64,000 bases of DNA, from the NCBI GenBank assembly GCA_949317995.1, contig OX439039.1, positions 19,583,282 through 19,647,281 of the forward strand. Reading direction: 5' to 3'. Below are positions 32,301 to 43,831 of the stretch, piece after piece. A program made the position numbers and the translations under genes. The notes under the pieces were generated by a model. It saw only the letters and a program-made list of their open reading frames with translations, searched no databases and was not told the origin of the DNA. Each line of letters opens with the position of its first letter. Positions within the stretch are counted from its first letter, which is position 1. Source of the DNA: Acholoe squamosa. Lineage: Eukaryota > Annelida > Polychaeta > Phyllodocida > Polynoidae.

Positions 32301-35300
32301 CCAAGGCATTTTCATCACTAGGGGCTTCCAAGCCTTCTTCATCCGCTCGGCCTTCAAAGTCTTCTTCAGCTCATTCTTCTCTACCCTGTGCCTCTCATCT
32401 CTTACCTGACCCACCTTTAAAAGACACCCAAGGAGAAGAAGAAGACGATGGAGAGGAAGAACCTTCTCCTGTTTTTCAGGGTAGGAGGCGGAGGAGGGCA
32501 GATTCCTTTTCTGGTATATTAAATGCCACCCCACCTCTTCTCGAGCATGACGATGATGACTTGGATAAAGAACTAGAGAATGAATACAACAAAAGGCCTA
32601 GTCTAACAAAACTAGAAAATCCAGCAAAGAAGGCCAAGCTGTACACCCAAGAAGAAGTCGAGGAACTTATAGCTGCATCAAAGAAAGATTCGGACATCAA
32701 GACTAGTACCCCATTGACTAATAAATCGCGAGAAATAAAAAAAACTCCTGCTGATAAGACTAGTGGAGGGAAAAAAAAGATAAACCTAACTCTTTAGCTA
32801 AACGTCGTACATCCCCCCGTCTGCAGGCCATGAAGACTGTGGAAGTATTAGATGAAATAGCTTCTACTTCGAATGTGTCTTCTAGAAAAAAACTGTTTGA
32901 TTCAGGATCCAAAAAAAAACAACCTGATGAGGAAAACATATCCGAATTGAAAATGCCCTATTCACCAGGTCAGTCTGAAATAGAAGATGTCACATCAAGT
33001 GCAGGAATAGACACAGGTAAGGGCAGTTCTATTAAGACGTCCTATGAAAGTTCACATCGTGTGACAGAGGAACTGAAGAGGACTCATGAAGCACTGGCGG
33101 AATCGGCCGTTAAGATATCAGAAGATATGTGATATTCCACTCAAGATTTGGTTTTATCCAATAAGAAAATGACATCGTCATATGACAACTTCTGCAAGCA
33201 TGTGGCAGAATCAGCGACTGCCATACATTCAAACACCAAGTTGGTGTTAGATAAGTTGGATGAGGCTGCGAGCAGATCGACTGGCACTGTACGAGAGCTG
33301 TCTGCTTCCTTCCTACAGACACAAAAGGAAACTATGGAAGGATTAGAATTAGTTCAAGACAAAGTTATTGAAAGTCTGGTAAAAAGACAAACAAAAATTG
33401 CACAGTCTGTCAATAATATGACGGATGCTTTAGACAAGCATTGTAAGTCAGTGGAAGAAGCTCAGGGAAAAATAAGTGTGGGGGTATTGTCCGTGGCAGA
33501 CAGTATGGCCAGACTTAGTGAGAACATGAACCAGCTGGCCTCCAACCAGAGGGCTTTAAACCTGTGCAACAACTCCTCCTTGAAACTAGTAGACAACACA
33601 GAGCGAGCTCTTGATAGAATAGTAGCTAACCTGGAGAAACTGGCAGACATACAGGAGAAGCTAAACAAGGAATCCGTGGCCAGAACTCTTATTGAAAGTG
33701 AGTCAACTAAAATGTCTAGCTTCTGAAATCATTCATCTTATTTCCTTATGAAAAGCTAAACGAATAGGGAGCATGTAATAGTTATTTAAAAACGTTTTTC
33801 TCATAAAAGTGGAGGTGGACATGTTATGACAATGCAAAGCAATGCAGCTCATAAATATACAGTTTAATACAACATAGGGGGGTCCGTATGTGTATTAATT
33901 ATAACAATTTTTTTATCTTTTCTTCATTTTAGACAAATAAATGAAACTGTTTGTCATTCTATTCAACAGTGGGACGTCCTTTGGTTAAACCTCTGGCACA
34001 GGAGGAACAGGAGGAGCCCCGTGAAGACGCAGAAGTGGTTCCAGGATCTCCAGTTCCAGAATGTATTGTATTGTCTCCTGGTACGAAGGATGCTTGCCCG
34101 GACAAAGCTTCAGACAAAGGTATAAATACTTTCTTCTTTGTTTCTTTGTGCTTTACAATGTAATAATATCCTATCACTACCAACAGAGAAGCATGTACGG
34201 GGCAGCATGTGGACAATTCCTTTCTTGATAACCTTTTCCAGCATGTACAGCATGTGTGTGTAACATAACTAACCCTTAACTTTATTTGAAATCAAAGTAA
34301 ATTATATGGAGATATGAGATCAGGGCGAAGAGAAATAACCTAACAAGAAACTTGGTTTGTAACACTAGTCTCTCCCTTTTATTGTGACAAAGCCCTGGAG
34401 ACAGTAGAAAATGAGAACCCTACCTCAGAAGTAGATACTTTCGTTATATCTGCCTTCCTAACTCATCCCAACCCTCCTCCTGGTAAGTCTAGAAGAGTTT
34501 CAATGAAAGGAAATATCTATATGGGTTTTCATATGAAATAATTTTCTCATTTTTACCTTTTTTTTAAATATAGTCTTACAGCCTTAAATTTTACGGTATA
34601 TCATTATGTAGAAATGAAATAATTTTTTTATATAAGTATTTACTTTATTATTTTGGATCTTCTTACAGTTGGAACAACCCCTCCTTATCAGACACGGGAC
34701 GAGGGAAGCCCCGGGTTACTTTTCGACCTCGAAGAGGGCCAAAGAAAATTAGCTGTTCCCGGCGAAGGTAAGCATTATTTTATTTTTCATGAAAGAAAGG
34801 GAGAGATGAAATGTTAAATTTAGAATGAAACGTGTATAAGAAAGTAAGCCAAACTTAAGTGTAAAATCTGAAAGGGATAAATTTATTCACTTGCTGGAAA
34901 ATTGTAGTAATTCTCCTCTTTTCCTGTAAAGTATACCCTGCTGTCAGCCGCTAGCCTTCTTTTGGTTTATTTTAGAAGCCTGTTTTGATTTGGATACTGG
35001 TAAGAGGTGCGGCTTATGTGAGAAATTGTATGGTAATTTTGTTTTCAGCTATTAACTACATAGATCCTGAAGACAACAGCCTCCCCCATTTTTCAGTTCT
35101 GCACAAGGACGAGTTTGTCATCGTGACTAAAGATGGCCTTCAGGAAGTAGAAGGAGAAGTGGAAAACCCTGAGGTTATCGTGAAGGAAGGCCATCACCAG
35201 AAGGAAGCAGCTTCAGAGGCAGCTTCAGAGGCAGCTTCAGAGGCAGCTTCAGAGGCAGACACAGAAGCTTCTGAGAAGGATGAAGGGCAAAACAAAAAGA

Positions 35301-35362
35301 GAGGTGTACCTGTGAAAAGATCCTCAAGAAGCAGGAAGGCTACCAAAAAATATAATGACTAA
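29312..35362 (+). CDS. Harbinger accessory protein with Myb/SANT-like domain, unusually long
   Basis: Eleven exons with GT/AG borders: 29312-29326, 29732-30408, 30619-30707, 30874-30988, 31215-31391, 31797-33697, 33970-34119, 34393-34482, 34669-34767, 34976-34999 and 35049-35362, totalling about 1,217 codons. In the family this protein binds element ends and helps bring transposase to the nucleus and DNA. The order of parts is an acidic start, an Arg/Gly-rich patch (GRGSRGATRGRSRGRARG), a Myb/SANT-like domain across exons 2-3 (HWQPDETRALVHGANHL, then a WEELA helix and LTYYSQDAKRK), and a Ser/Lys-rich linker. A long coiled-coil region follows in exon 6 (33148-33690) and a tail with four EAAS repeats at about 35210-35260. 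Lesions: a frame change at a G9 run (30056-30064), another at an A8 run (32771-32778), and an in-frame TGA at 33130-33132. Homopolymer changes may be sequence errors. Length is two to three times that of usual Harbinger Myb proteins. Confidence 0.75.
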
Positions 35363-36206
35363 TGTTATGTTGTCAAGAATTGTTAACAGACTAACAGTTA
35401 GAATAGGTAATTAAGATTTTAATGGACATAAAAGACAGGCTGTTATGTCGAGTTTTATTATACCTCAGTACTCTCATGTCAATGTTACGACAAACAGAGA
35501 CTAGTCATGTTGTTTTTGTCTTAAAAGTTAGGTAACGTTCATCGTACACTTTTTAATGTTGCATTGTTAAGGATATCAGTGTCATTTTTAAACTTTGAAC
35601 TTAAAACTGCAAACATGATACTGCATATTTTAGAATCACGGGAGTACATATTGATTTCATTATAAAAAGAACAGAAAAGATGTTTTGAGATACATTTAGT
35701 GATAAAGTTTCCTGACATAGGAATACACAAGGAAAAGATAATGTAAGGTGTGAAGAAGATTATTATTCACCCATAGCCATACATATTGTTCGAAAGAGGT
35801 ATTGTTGCATTAATTCAGGATAACACTTTAAATTTTTAATTGTATACATACAAATGAAAAAATGAGACTCTTTATGTCAGAATCTGGATACTGGATGTTA
35901 ATATGAATGAAAAAAGAAATGGAAAGATGTTTTAAGATACATTTAGTCATAAGGTTTCCTGACATACGGCTACACAATGCAAAGGTAATGTTAGGTGTGA
36001 ACACTATTATTATTCACCCATTGCCATATGTGTTCTTCTACAAAGGGGAAGTTGATTTTGATATGCATGCTGTTTACTCTTAGAAATAAACGTCATTTTT
36101 TAATACTGCATTTGCAGAATAGTCCTTTATTTACACAATAAATTAGAGATCCAAAAAAAATATATACATTTATATACAAGAAAGCTGCCTAGGTCCATTT
36201 AAACTT
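35363..36206. repeat. Shared 3' region of the Harbinger genes with a ~140-bp direct repeat
   Basis: Two diverged direct copies lie at about 35640-35790 and 35925-36025. Both run from gatgttttgagatacattta-like sequence through gtttcctgacata to attattcaccca. The plus-strand AATAAA is at 36085-36090 and the minus-strand AATAAA at 36131-36126. No gene. Confidence 0.65.
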
Positions 36207-38273
36207 TCAATGGAGATAGTTAGCGTCATAGTATTCCTCTATCAGTGCGTTCATCTGGTCCAACAAAAGAGCTACCTGAGGTGCCACTTGTGGGTCTCTG
36301 TGGTCAGGAAACTGTAGTCCCTCCTGTGGAAAATCTTCATCCTGGGGAGTGGGTTCACCCTCTTCCGCGTGTGTCTCATCTATATCTTCTTGGACGAAGT
36401 ACTTGTTGACGAAGGTAGACCGCAGATTGTGGAAGGCCACACGCTCTGTTGGTCTCCTCTGTTCAGGTTGGGGAACAGGGTTTCTGATCCTGCGGAAGCT
36501 GTCCCTCGCGAGGTAATCGGGCAGAAGATGGACCCTAGCCGCTTTAGCACAATTATGCAGAGCCACACAAGTCTCTATAATGGCTCCTGCTGTAGGAGGG
36601 TCATGGTAGAGGTAACCCCCACTGCTGTCGAGACACCTGCAAGAACCGAAAAGAATGTCAGTCACGATTCCTTTACAATTGTTTAAAGTCTAATAATAAA
36701 ATCATGTTATGTACTTTATTTAGTATATTTTCTTTCTTTATAATTATATATGGTGTTATAAACAAAAGAAATATAATAATCTGAGCTCTAAGGACTCACC
36801 TCCACCTCTGCTTTAATATCCCTATTGTCCTCTCCACAGAAGACCTTGTCTTCCGGTGCCATTTGTTGTAATCGATGTCGGATTGAGTCTTCTCATATTT
36901 AATGGGAGTCAAGACATAATCAGTCAGAACATAGCTGCAAAATAAGAATAAAATAATTTTTTTCTCTTTTAAGTCAAGGCTCACATTGGTTTCAATAGGA
37001 CATATAAAATAGGTACATATGGACAACAGATGAAAGACTTGTTTACAAAAAAAGTGACTGAAAGAGTTTGGTAAGCACAAAACTTACCCAGAGTCTCCTA
37101 GGAGGTAATATCCCCTGAAGTCTCCTCTCTCCCCGAGGTACTTGACCTGAGAGCCGTTCATGACATAGATATCGTTACAACTTCCAGGGTTTGCTGCATT
37201 AACATGGAAGATGAACCCATCATAGTCTGCGATGATCTGCAAATATGTGTTAACCATAGTGAAGGACAGAAAAATTCCTTTGTCTTGCTTTTTTAAGTTC
37301 AATTAATCATAGTTCAATTACTTTAGCTAAAGTTTTAATCACGTCTTTCAGAGTTTTTAACAGTATCTACGGATAAGTTCCTCTGAGGAAAAGGAAGTGG
37401 AAAACAACTCAGAACAATGCTGAACAAGACTTGAAATGATACTCACCATAGCATTAATACTGTAATAGCCTTTGTAGCAATAGAACTGGTTTTCGTCATT
37501 CACCACACCTTTCGGACACAAAATAGGGATATGGGTCCCGTCTACCATACCAAAGCAACGTGGCTTCTTCGTCTTCTTATAGAAAACAGTTGCCTTGGCA
37601 TTCTTGTCGTCGAAGCTGTCTGGCCAGACCACGTATTCACTGATGTGAGTCCGGAAGTACTCAGCCACATCCTTGACTGAGCATCCCACCACGCTTTTGC
37701 TTATGCCATGGCAGTCCCCTATTGTCTGATATGTTGCCCCAGTGGAGAAGTACCTTAAGGCAACGCAGAACTGCAAATTGAAAGAGAAAGACGGGTGTAG
37801 GCCACTGACTAAATAACTAATTAACGTGAAACAAGGCCTCCATTCATTTTTAAGTTATTCATGTGTTTTTCCTTTGATTCTATGTGGCCCAAGTTTTCAA
37901 GCAAAGTAAACATCCAATATTATTACACAAAGAGAAAGCTGAGGGGAAAAGGAGAGAGGGAAGGGGGGGACGTGCTAAAATGTTAGAAACTTACTCTTAT
38001 CCTGTAAGGCACAGCATGTTTACCCCTCAACTCTTTCACTTTCTTTGTGGAAACCCATTTCTCTGTAAGCATCCGTACCACTGGCTTGGTCAGTCTGTAA
38101 CGCTGAACAAACTTTCGGTCTGTGAAGAAAGATAAGGGATCGAGCCTCTTGTAGTATTCCCTTTTGGCTCTCTGTATCCATCCTATTGCCATGTTATCGA
38201 GCAGGTCAGAGCTGGTTCGAAATTGGCGGCCAAATAAAAACTTGGTGACTTCCGGGTCAAGGTCAGAGGTCAT
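36207..38273 (-). CDS. PIF/Harbinger transposase (DDE), HARBI1-like, open frame
   Basis: Five exons with GT/AG borders: 38273-37995, 37770-37447, 37236-37088, 36934-36800 and 36636-36207. Lengths sum to 1,317 bases, giving 438 residues without interruption. Exon 1 has the N-terminal FRTSSDLLDNM and RLTKPVVRMLTEKW region. Exon 2 has the helix-turn-helix (TGATYQTIGDCHGISKSVVG) and the first catalytic Asp in CFGMVDGTHIPI. Exon 3 has the second Asp region (NPGSCNDIYV) and YYLLGDSG. Exon 4 has the Glu helix (RSSVERTIGILKQRW). Exon 5 is the C-terminal helix (ETCVALHNCAK) and an acidic tail. The enzyme cuts at the TIRs and integrates with a 3-bp duplication. All DDE residues appear present, so this copy may encode active enzyme, or have been so recently. 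Confidence 0.9.
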
Positions 38274-38284
38274 AACCCCACAAA

Positions 38285-38603
38285 GGGCTCAGAGGGAAAT
38301 TAAGGACACATACGATGTTCTCCCGGTCCGCATGTGACATACGGTGGTCCGTATGACGTAAAAGAACATACGAGGGGGTACCCCACCATGATGTATTTGA
38401 GACTGTTCATACGGCGTTTCAAAGGATTTCTCGAAGTCCGTAAGATAGGGAAATACAGGGTTTTTTCCATATATAAATACGGACCTCCGCATGTTGAAGA
38501 CAAAATTCCGTATATATAAGGAAATACACTTAACTGAATTATATGATATACGGACATCCGTATATGACATACGGAGGTCCGCAAGATAGGGAAAAACAGC
38601 CCC
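38285..38603. repeat. Harbinger right end: subterminal CGGACNTCCG repeats and TIR
   Basis: Mirror of the left end: at least ten tacggac/gtccgta motifs between 38305 and 38590, including atacggacatccgtat and cgtatttatat pairs, then the terminal repeat ending cagcccc. A short run of accidental open frames here is explained by these repeats. Confidence 0.6.
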
Positions 38604-38710
38604 CTGGCCTCAATCATCCTTTGAGAAATTGTGGGATGATAACATATATGGATTTTTTATCTAGCTTATGCATTAATTTTGCAAGATTATTCCAATTAAT
38701 TGTGTTGTAC

Positions 38711-38775
<65 letters not shown>

Positions 38776-39400
38776 GCTCCTAGAAAAAATAAGCAGTATG
38801 CAGAATCATGACCATTGACCTTAAATTTAAACTATGATAAATTTTTATGAGAATTGACCATGTTTGTGACTGTGTAACCAGGTGGGATCACATTTATATA
38901 GTTAGGGACAACTATTGTCAGGTGCGGAAGGGGCTTGATGGATTTTGGCAGATGGGCAGATTTTCTTTTACGGCAAAATGCCCCCCCTAAGAACTGATTT
39001 TGCAAAATGCCCCCCCCCCAAAAAAAAAAATCAGGAATGAAATGGAATGACGTGTTGCGATGGGTATTTGAATTGCCCATAATTTAGTTTTGCCCCCCCC
39101 CAATGTGAAGGTTTATTAGGGTTTGCCCTTCTCCACCAAGGAAGTCTTTTTCAAAATGAGCCCACCCCCTATAATTAAAAAGCCCCCCCCCCCAACCTGG
39201 CAATAAATCACTTAACCCTTACTGCAGCCCTATGCTCATTTGAACACAGTAGTGCATACTAGACCATGAAGGAGGTATGACTGGTTACTATGTAGCCAAT
39301 AGTGGCTCCTATAACTGGGTGCTATGACTTCATAGCAGTGGGTATTGAGTCAGTAGTTGAATAAATAGCAGCTGCTATTTTGAGGCCTGTACTGTAGCTT
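38604..39400. repeat. Intergenic repeats right of the Harbinger, with (TA)n and a MITE piece
   Basis: A (TA)n microsatellite of about 32 units lies at 38709-38773. C-runs are at 39005-39015 and 39085-39095. At 39220-39400 is an inverted unit A of the MITE family seen in intron 4 of the protease homologue (catgaaggaggtatgactgg and onward). No gene. Confidence 0.6.
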
Positions 39401-39900
39401 TTATTTTGAGTAAATTCTTCTTTATTGTGGAAAAAATATAACAACAGAAATTTTTAGATACCGTATTTGAGATACAAGAGAGTCAATGATCTTCCTCATC
39501 GTCTGCTCCACTAAATCACTGTGTGGAATGAATTAAAGATATAAGTTACTACTGTAGGATGTACAATATGTGGACCTGCCAAATATAGCATGATATATTG
39601 ATTGTTCATAACCTATGTACCTTCACGAGCAAAAAAACAAAAAAAGAAACAAAAAAAAAAAAAACCTTCGATGCATGAAAATAAATTTTATGTCAACCAC
39701 ATCATAATTTGTAAACACAATAAAGCAGACTGCATTTGGGTTAACTGTTGTTAACTAATTCTAAATGCATTCTTTGTTAACAAATACAAAAAAGAAACAG
39801 TATGCATAATTCACTAGTACTGCTTAAAGATCGTTAAAGTTAAGTAACACCATTTCACCGCAATGTTAAGAAAGGCTGCATTATAGCTTGTAAGGTTAGT
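39401..39900. other. A/T-rich stretch, no gene
   Basis: Nothing recognised apart from A-runs at 39620-39665. It may be the 3' flank or tail of the minus-strand LINE that follows. Confidence 0.3.
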
Positions 39901-42278
39901 TTACTGCTTCAGCCGTACCCTTTAAATATAAACACTGACAGATATGGTTGAAGGGCGGTGTGAAGAACTTTATATCTATCTGATAAATGATATTTAGGTA
40001 TTGATGTACAATTTGACTGCTCTTTGTGAGAGTATGGTGAAAGTTCTGTCGATTAGAAAAATGTATAAACCAGTTGACTTTGTCTTACGAATTGTAAAGA
40101 CGAAGAGGGTATGACGAACTGCTGGGTTTAGCTTTAATAACTTAAGAAATCGAATTGTTGTGTCCAAAAAAGGGAGACATTTCTTTTGGGGCTGATAACT
40201 GTTTGCCTGAAATGTCTATGGTAAATTTATCTTTAAGAAATGTTTTACTTCAAGTTTAAATTTGTTAAGAGTTTCCAAATTTCTATCTTCAGGATCTAAA
40301 TCATTCCATTGGGATGAAATTATGTACTCCAAGCTTCTTGTTTTTGCTTGCCTGGTCACATATCTATGACAGCATTCAGTCTTGCCAACTGATATATTCT
40401 ATACGACGCCACTTTTATCTGGTGATTACCAAATTTTTCATATGTCAATGCAGTATCAAGTACGACCCCTAGGTAGTTGTAATTTGAGACACCATATATG
40501 TTTTCGCTATTAACTTTAAACTTAGAATTTTTCCACTTGAATGTACCATTTAACATATCTTTCTAAATCAGCTTGCATCATAACACTAACCTCTTTTTCA
40601 CTTTTACTAGACATATACAAAACTGTGTCATCAGCATATAACAAAATATTACAAGATTGACAACATTTCTCTACATCATTTACATATAGCAGAAACAATA
40701 GAGGCCCCAGCGTAGAACTCTTTGGCACCCCACAAACAATGTCTCTGAAATGTGATTTAGTTGAATTTGCAAGGTACACTGTTTTCTATGTGAAAGATAG
40801 TTTGCTAACCACTTTAAGGGAAGGCCTTTGACACCATACATTTTACATTTAGAAAGTAATATTGAATGATCCACAGTGTCAAAGGCCTTTTTCAAATCTA
40901 TAAACACTGCTAAAGTATCTCTACCCACATTCCTTTCCCTTGATATAAAACGTGTTAGCTCACCTATTGTACCTATGACAGAGTGATTTTTTCTATACCC
41001 GCCTTGAATGTCAGTCAAAATACCATTACTGTCCAAATAATTCATAAGGTTGCGATGCACTAAATCTTTTTCAAGTATTTTTGATGGAAAAGGGAATAAT
41101 GAGATCGGGCGATAATTTTTTTACCAAAGTTGTGTTACCATCTTTTGGCAGAGGAATAATAGTTGATTTCTTCCAAGCATTAGGTACTAAACCTGTTGAC
41201 AGGGATGATTTAAACATATGAGTCACCTGTGTAAGCAAAATCTCAAAGGCATCCTTAAGGATTTTAGAGCTCAGACCCTCTATTACGTTGTATTACGTTT
41301 CTGTTTTGCTTGTTTTAACAAGTCTATATTACAAGCTCTTTTGGCTCTGTTAAGTTTCCTATCCTTCTCTTTAATGTCAGCCAAAAGTTCTGGGGTAATC
41401 CAATCAGACATCTTTTCTTTAACCTTGTATTTTGCATAAGGACATAACCAATCCATGACATGATTTATTCTTGTTAAAATAATGTCCCATAAGATGTTAG
41501 GATCATTTATAGTGTATAATCTGTTCCAATTATAACACAATAGCGCTGTCCTGAGTCTGATTTTTGTGTAATTTTTCATCCTTCTACATTTGAACTCAAC
41601 CTTTCTAGGTTTACTTGCAACACAATCCTTAGCAGAGACATATACCATTTCATGATCACTAATGTTACCACTAATTTATACATCCACAGTTTTTTTTTAT
41701 TTTACTATTGTTGGTAAATATCAGGTCTAAACATGATTTCCTATCAGTAATTCTTGTTGGAAATGTCACCTTATTTAACAAGCCAAAGGCCATCATGCCT
41801 TGTTTGAATATATTTTTGAAATTTACCTTTTCTTTATCAAGTACATAGATTTTAAGCCTGTTTTTGTAGTTAATATTATATATATATATATTTATTGTAG
41901 CGTTTGCCAACCCCGCCTATGAATAAAGGATGATCCACTCCGCCAACTTGTGTTCAACTGTTATACTTTATTGCCTGGCAGTCTTCGCCACACCATCTAA
42001 GTCCTTATGCTGTCTTATGGTGAATACCTGAAGGCCAACCCTGGAGAACGTCCCCATCCAGCTCGTAACTCCAACTGTCCGACGGAGGATCGCTTTCCTA
42101 TATATATACACCTTCATATCCTCCAACGCTGGCTCGAAGAACCATCAAGTCAGCGTCGGGGGATCTACTCCGCCAACATGTAAACAACGTCGGTTTCTGA
42201 CATGACTCCGAGTTTAACGGTCTCGCCGCCCCCACGCCAGGGTGGTTTCAGCTCCCCCGCCAAGCCCTCGGTCTACGC

Positions 42279-42326
<48 letters not shown>

Positions 42327-42755
42327 TAAGATTTGTCCAGGTCTCCATTTGGTGGCCTGTACACATTCACAATCAATAAATTTTTCAGATGTTCGCGATT
42401 GATTTCAAGTGATTGAACTTCAATATCTTTGCAAGAAATGTTTTGCAAATAATCTAAGCCAGTAACAATATAATCCTTCCTCACATATATAATGAGACCT
42501 CCAGCTCGTTTCAGCTTGCCATCCTCTAGCCAAGTTCTATCACTTCTATATAACTTATAGTTGGAAAGTCTAAAATCATTGGAATCATCGTTTTCATGTA
42601 ACCATGATTCAGAACATGTCATGATATCAACGTGGCTGAGATCATAAAGAAGATTGAAATCAGTCTTTGAACTTCGTAAACTTCTGACATTTAGATGGCT
42701 TACATGTGTTCCATTATCATTTTTGAAACTCTCGACATCCCTATTTATGTTACTT
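39901..42755 (-). mobile_element. Degraded LINE (CR1/L2/Jockey group), endonuclease plus reverse transcriptase
   Basis: Read on the minus strand from 42755. An APE-type endonuclease start is visible (HLNVRSLRSSKTDF, then DIMTCSESWLHEN and GLIIYVRKDY). After a break it continues as FPTRITDRKSCLDLIFTN, then an EN-RT linker (SDWITPELLADIKEKD), reverse transcriptase (AVFIDLKKAFDTVDHSILLS, then GPLLFLLYVND and ILLYADDTVLY with the catalytic DD), and a C-terminal YNYLGVVLD and LEYIISSQWNDLDP region reaching about 40200. Frame changes occur near 42326, 41660, 41100, 40680 and 40560, and the endonuclease is split by the insertion at 41880-42325. It is therefore a dead copy. ORF1 is not seen. No family-specific 3' repeat was identified. 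Confidence 0.8.
41896..42280 (-). mobile_element. Solo-LTR-like fossil inside the LINE, bordered by (TA)n
   Basis: A 385-bp insert that, read on the minus strand, begins TGGCGTAGACC and ends AACGCTACA (TG...CA). It has a TATA box (tatatatatag region, about 42100-42115) and an AATAAA about 55 bases before its end. This is the layout of a retrovirus-like LTR. TA-repeat tracts (41870-41890 and 42282-42322) border both sides, and no internal region or second LTR is seen, so it is a solo LTR. Family (Gypsy-type most likely) is not settled. No clear target duplication. Confidence 0.5.
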
Positions 42756-43359
42756 AAAATTAATCAAATACCAGCCCTTGCTCCCTGACACACTCGAGGT
42801 GAAATATGTTTGACCCAGCTAATAATAAGAAAAATGAGATGAAAAGGGATCTTTTTAACACATAATCTTTGTGAGTCATGTCTAAAAACAAAAGGAGAAT
42901 GTTGTCAAGCAAATTGTGGTGAGAATAAGTAAAAATAATGACAACAGGAGTTATTTGATAATGATAATCAAATCTATGTTATGTGATCATTTGGGTCGAT
43001 AATTACAGTATTGTTCATAAAACGGCTTATGTATGATATTCATGTGTAGGTAATGAGACTCACAGACCTTAATAATTAAAACAAAGCAATAAGCATATAA
43101 CGTTATACATCAATGTTTTGCAATTTACCTCAGACTTTGATGTAGCAGTAGTAGTTTCATTATGTTGTAATAAGTTTGAATATGACTTTGAGAGATATCC
43201 TTAACGCTAATAAGCATAACCATAACCTTAAAACTATTACTCCTCAAAGTCATTTTGGATACCCATATATACTTCTTTAGGTTTATTGTTCATAACAAAC
43301 ACTAAAGGTATATGTGCATTTTGGACACTGGTATACAACCCTGATTACGAAATTTGAGC
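42756..43359. other. A/T-rich stretch upstream of the LINE, no gene
   Basis: About 600 bases without an open frame or recognised repeat. LINE ORF1 would be expected hereabouts but is not visible. Confidence 0.35.
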
Positions 43360-43770
43360 CTAATATGGGCGGAGTGGTTCACGACTTCTACCCTGCTTAG
43401 GGTGGTATCCATGAACAGGGCGCATGGTAAATGGTGTTGACGTCTTGTTATACCGGTTCAGGTGAAATATAGTATTGTTTATCTCCCAAACCCCTTTGTT
43501 CATCCAAATCTGTTTTTCGTCAGTGCCATTTGAACAGGTTTTAGATAGTTCAGCTCCAATAAATGGACAGAAAATAACACGTTGGTTCCTTTTGCATGGA
43601 ATGGACTTCGTCCTCAATCAGCTGACACAACCTGATTCTAAACACTGCTTCTGATGCCCATGGGAATGTGTACGTTGGATGAAGATCCCAAGGGAGAGGT
43701 GGATGACGCATGAAACAGTCATTGATCCCACCAACAATATAGGTAATGTCACCTAGATTCTGTCTAATGT
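43360..43770 (-). pseudogene. SGNH-hydrolase-like repeat-borne ORF fragment
   Basis: On the minus strand the earlier part reads DITYIVGGINDC, then FPWASEAVFRIRLCQLIEDE. The later part, in another frame, reads VIFCPFIGAELSKTC, then WEINNTIFHLNRYNKTSTPF and a final VHGY. This spacing (a YxxGGxxD strand, an FCP..G segment, then NxxIxxLNxxN..TPF and VH) is the layout of SGNH/GDSL-type domains carried by several invertebrate retroelements, including CR1 LINE ORF1s. The frame change near 43590 and loss of the C-terminus make it a fragment. It could be ORF1 of the neighbouring LINE on the same strand or an unrelated insertion. Confidence 0.4.
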
Positions 43771-43831
43771 ACCCTCACGCTTCACTGCACAAGTAGATAA
43801 ACTTTGCCCCAGGGTACCCGTATTGAACTTG

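Larger units (their letters stand above)
28965..38603. mobile_element. PIF/Harbinger DNA transposon, near-complete, 9.6 kb
   Basis: Ends are GGGCCTGTCTTTCCTTAT on the left and the inverted GGGGCTGTTTTTCCCTAT on the right, flanked by CTG at 28962-28964 and 38604-38606. A 3-bp CWG or TWA duplication is standard for PIF/Harbinger. Inside are two convergent genes: a Myb/SANT accessory gene (29312-35362, plus) and the DDE transposase (36207-38273, minus), whose AATAAA signals (36085, plus; 36126-36131, minus) are about 40 bases apart. Both ends carry many copies of the palindrome-like CGGACGTCCGTATG motif. Retained splice sites and an open transposase frame mean it is young. At 9.6 kb it is large for the family, mainly through the accessory gene. 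Confidence 0.85.

Noticed and set aside
36369-36686. Plus-strand open frame opposite the transposase last exon
   Set aside because: Antisense shadow of the transposase C-terminus.
38543-38818. Open frame with an IYIYIY tail
   Set aside because: It runs through a (TA)n microsatellite and Harbinger end repeats.
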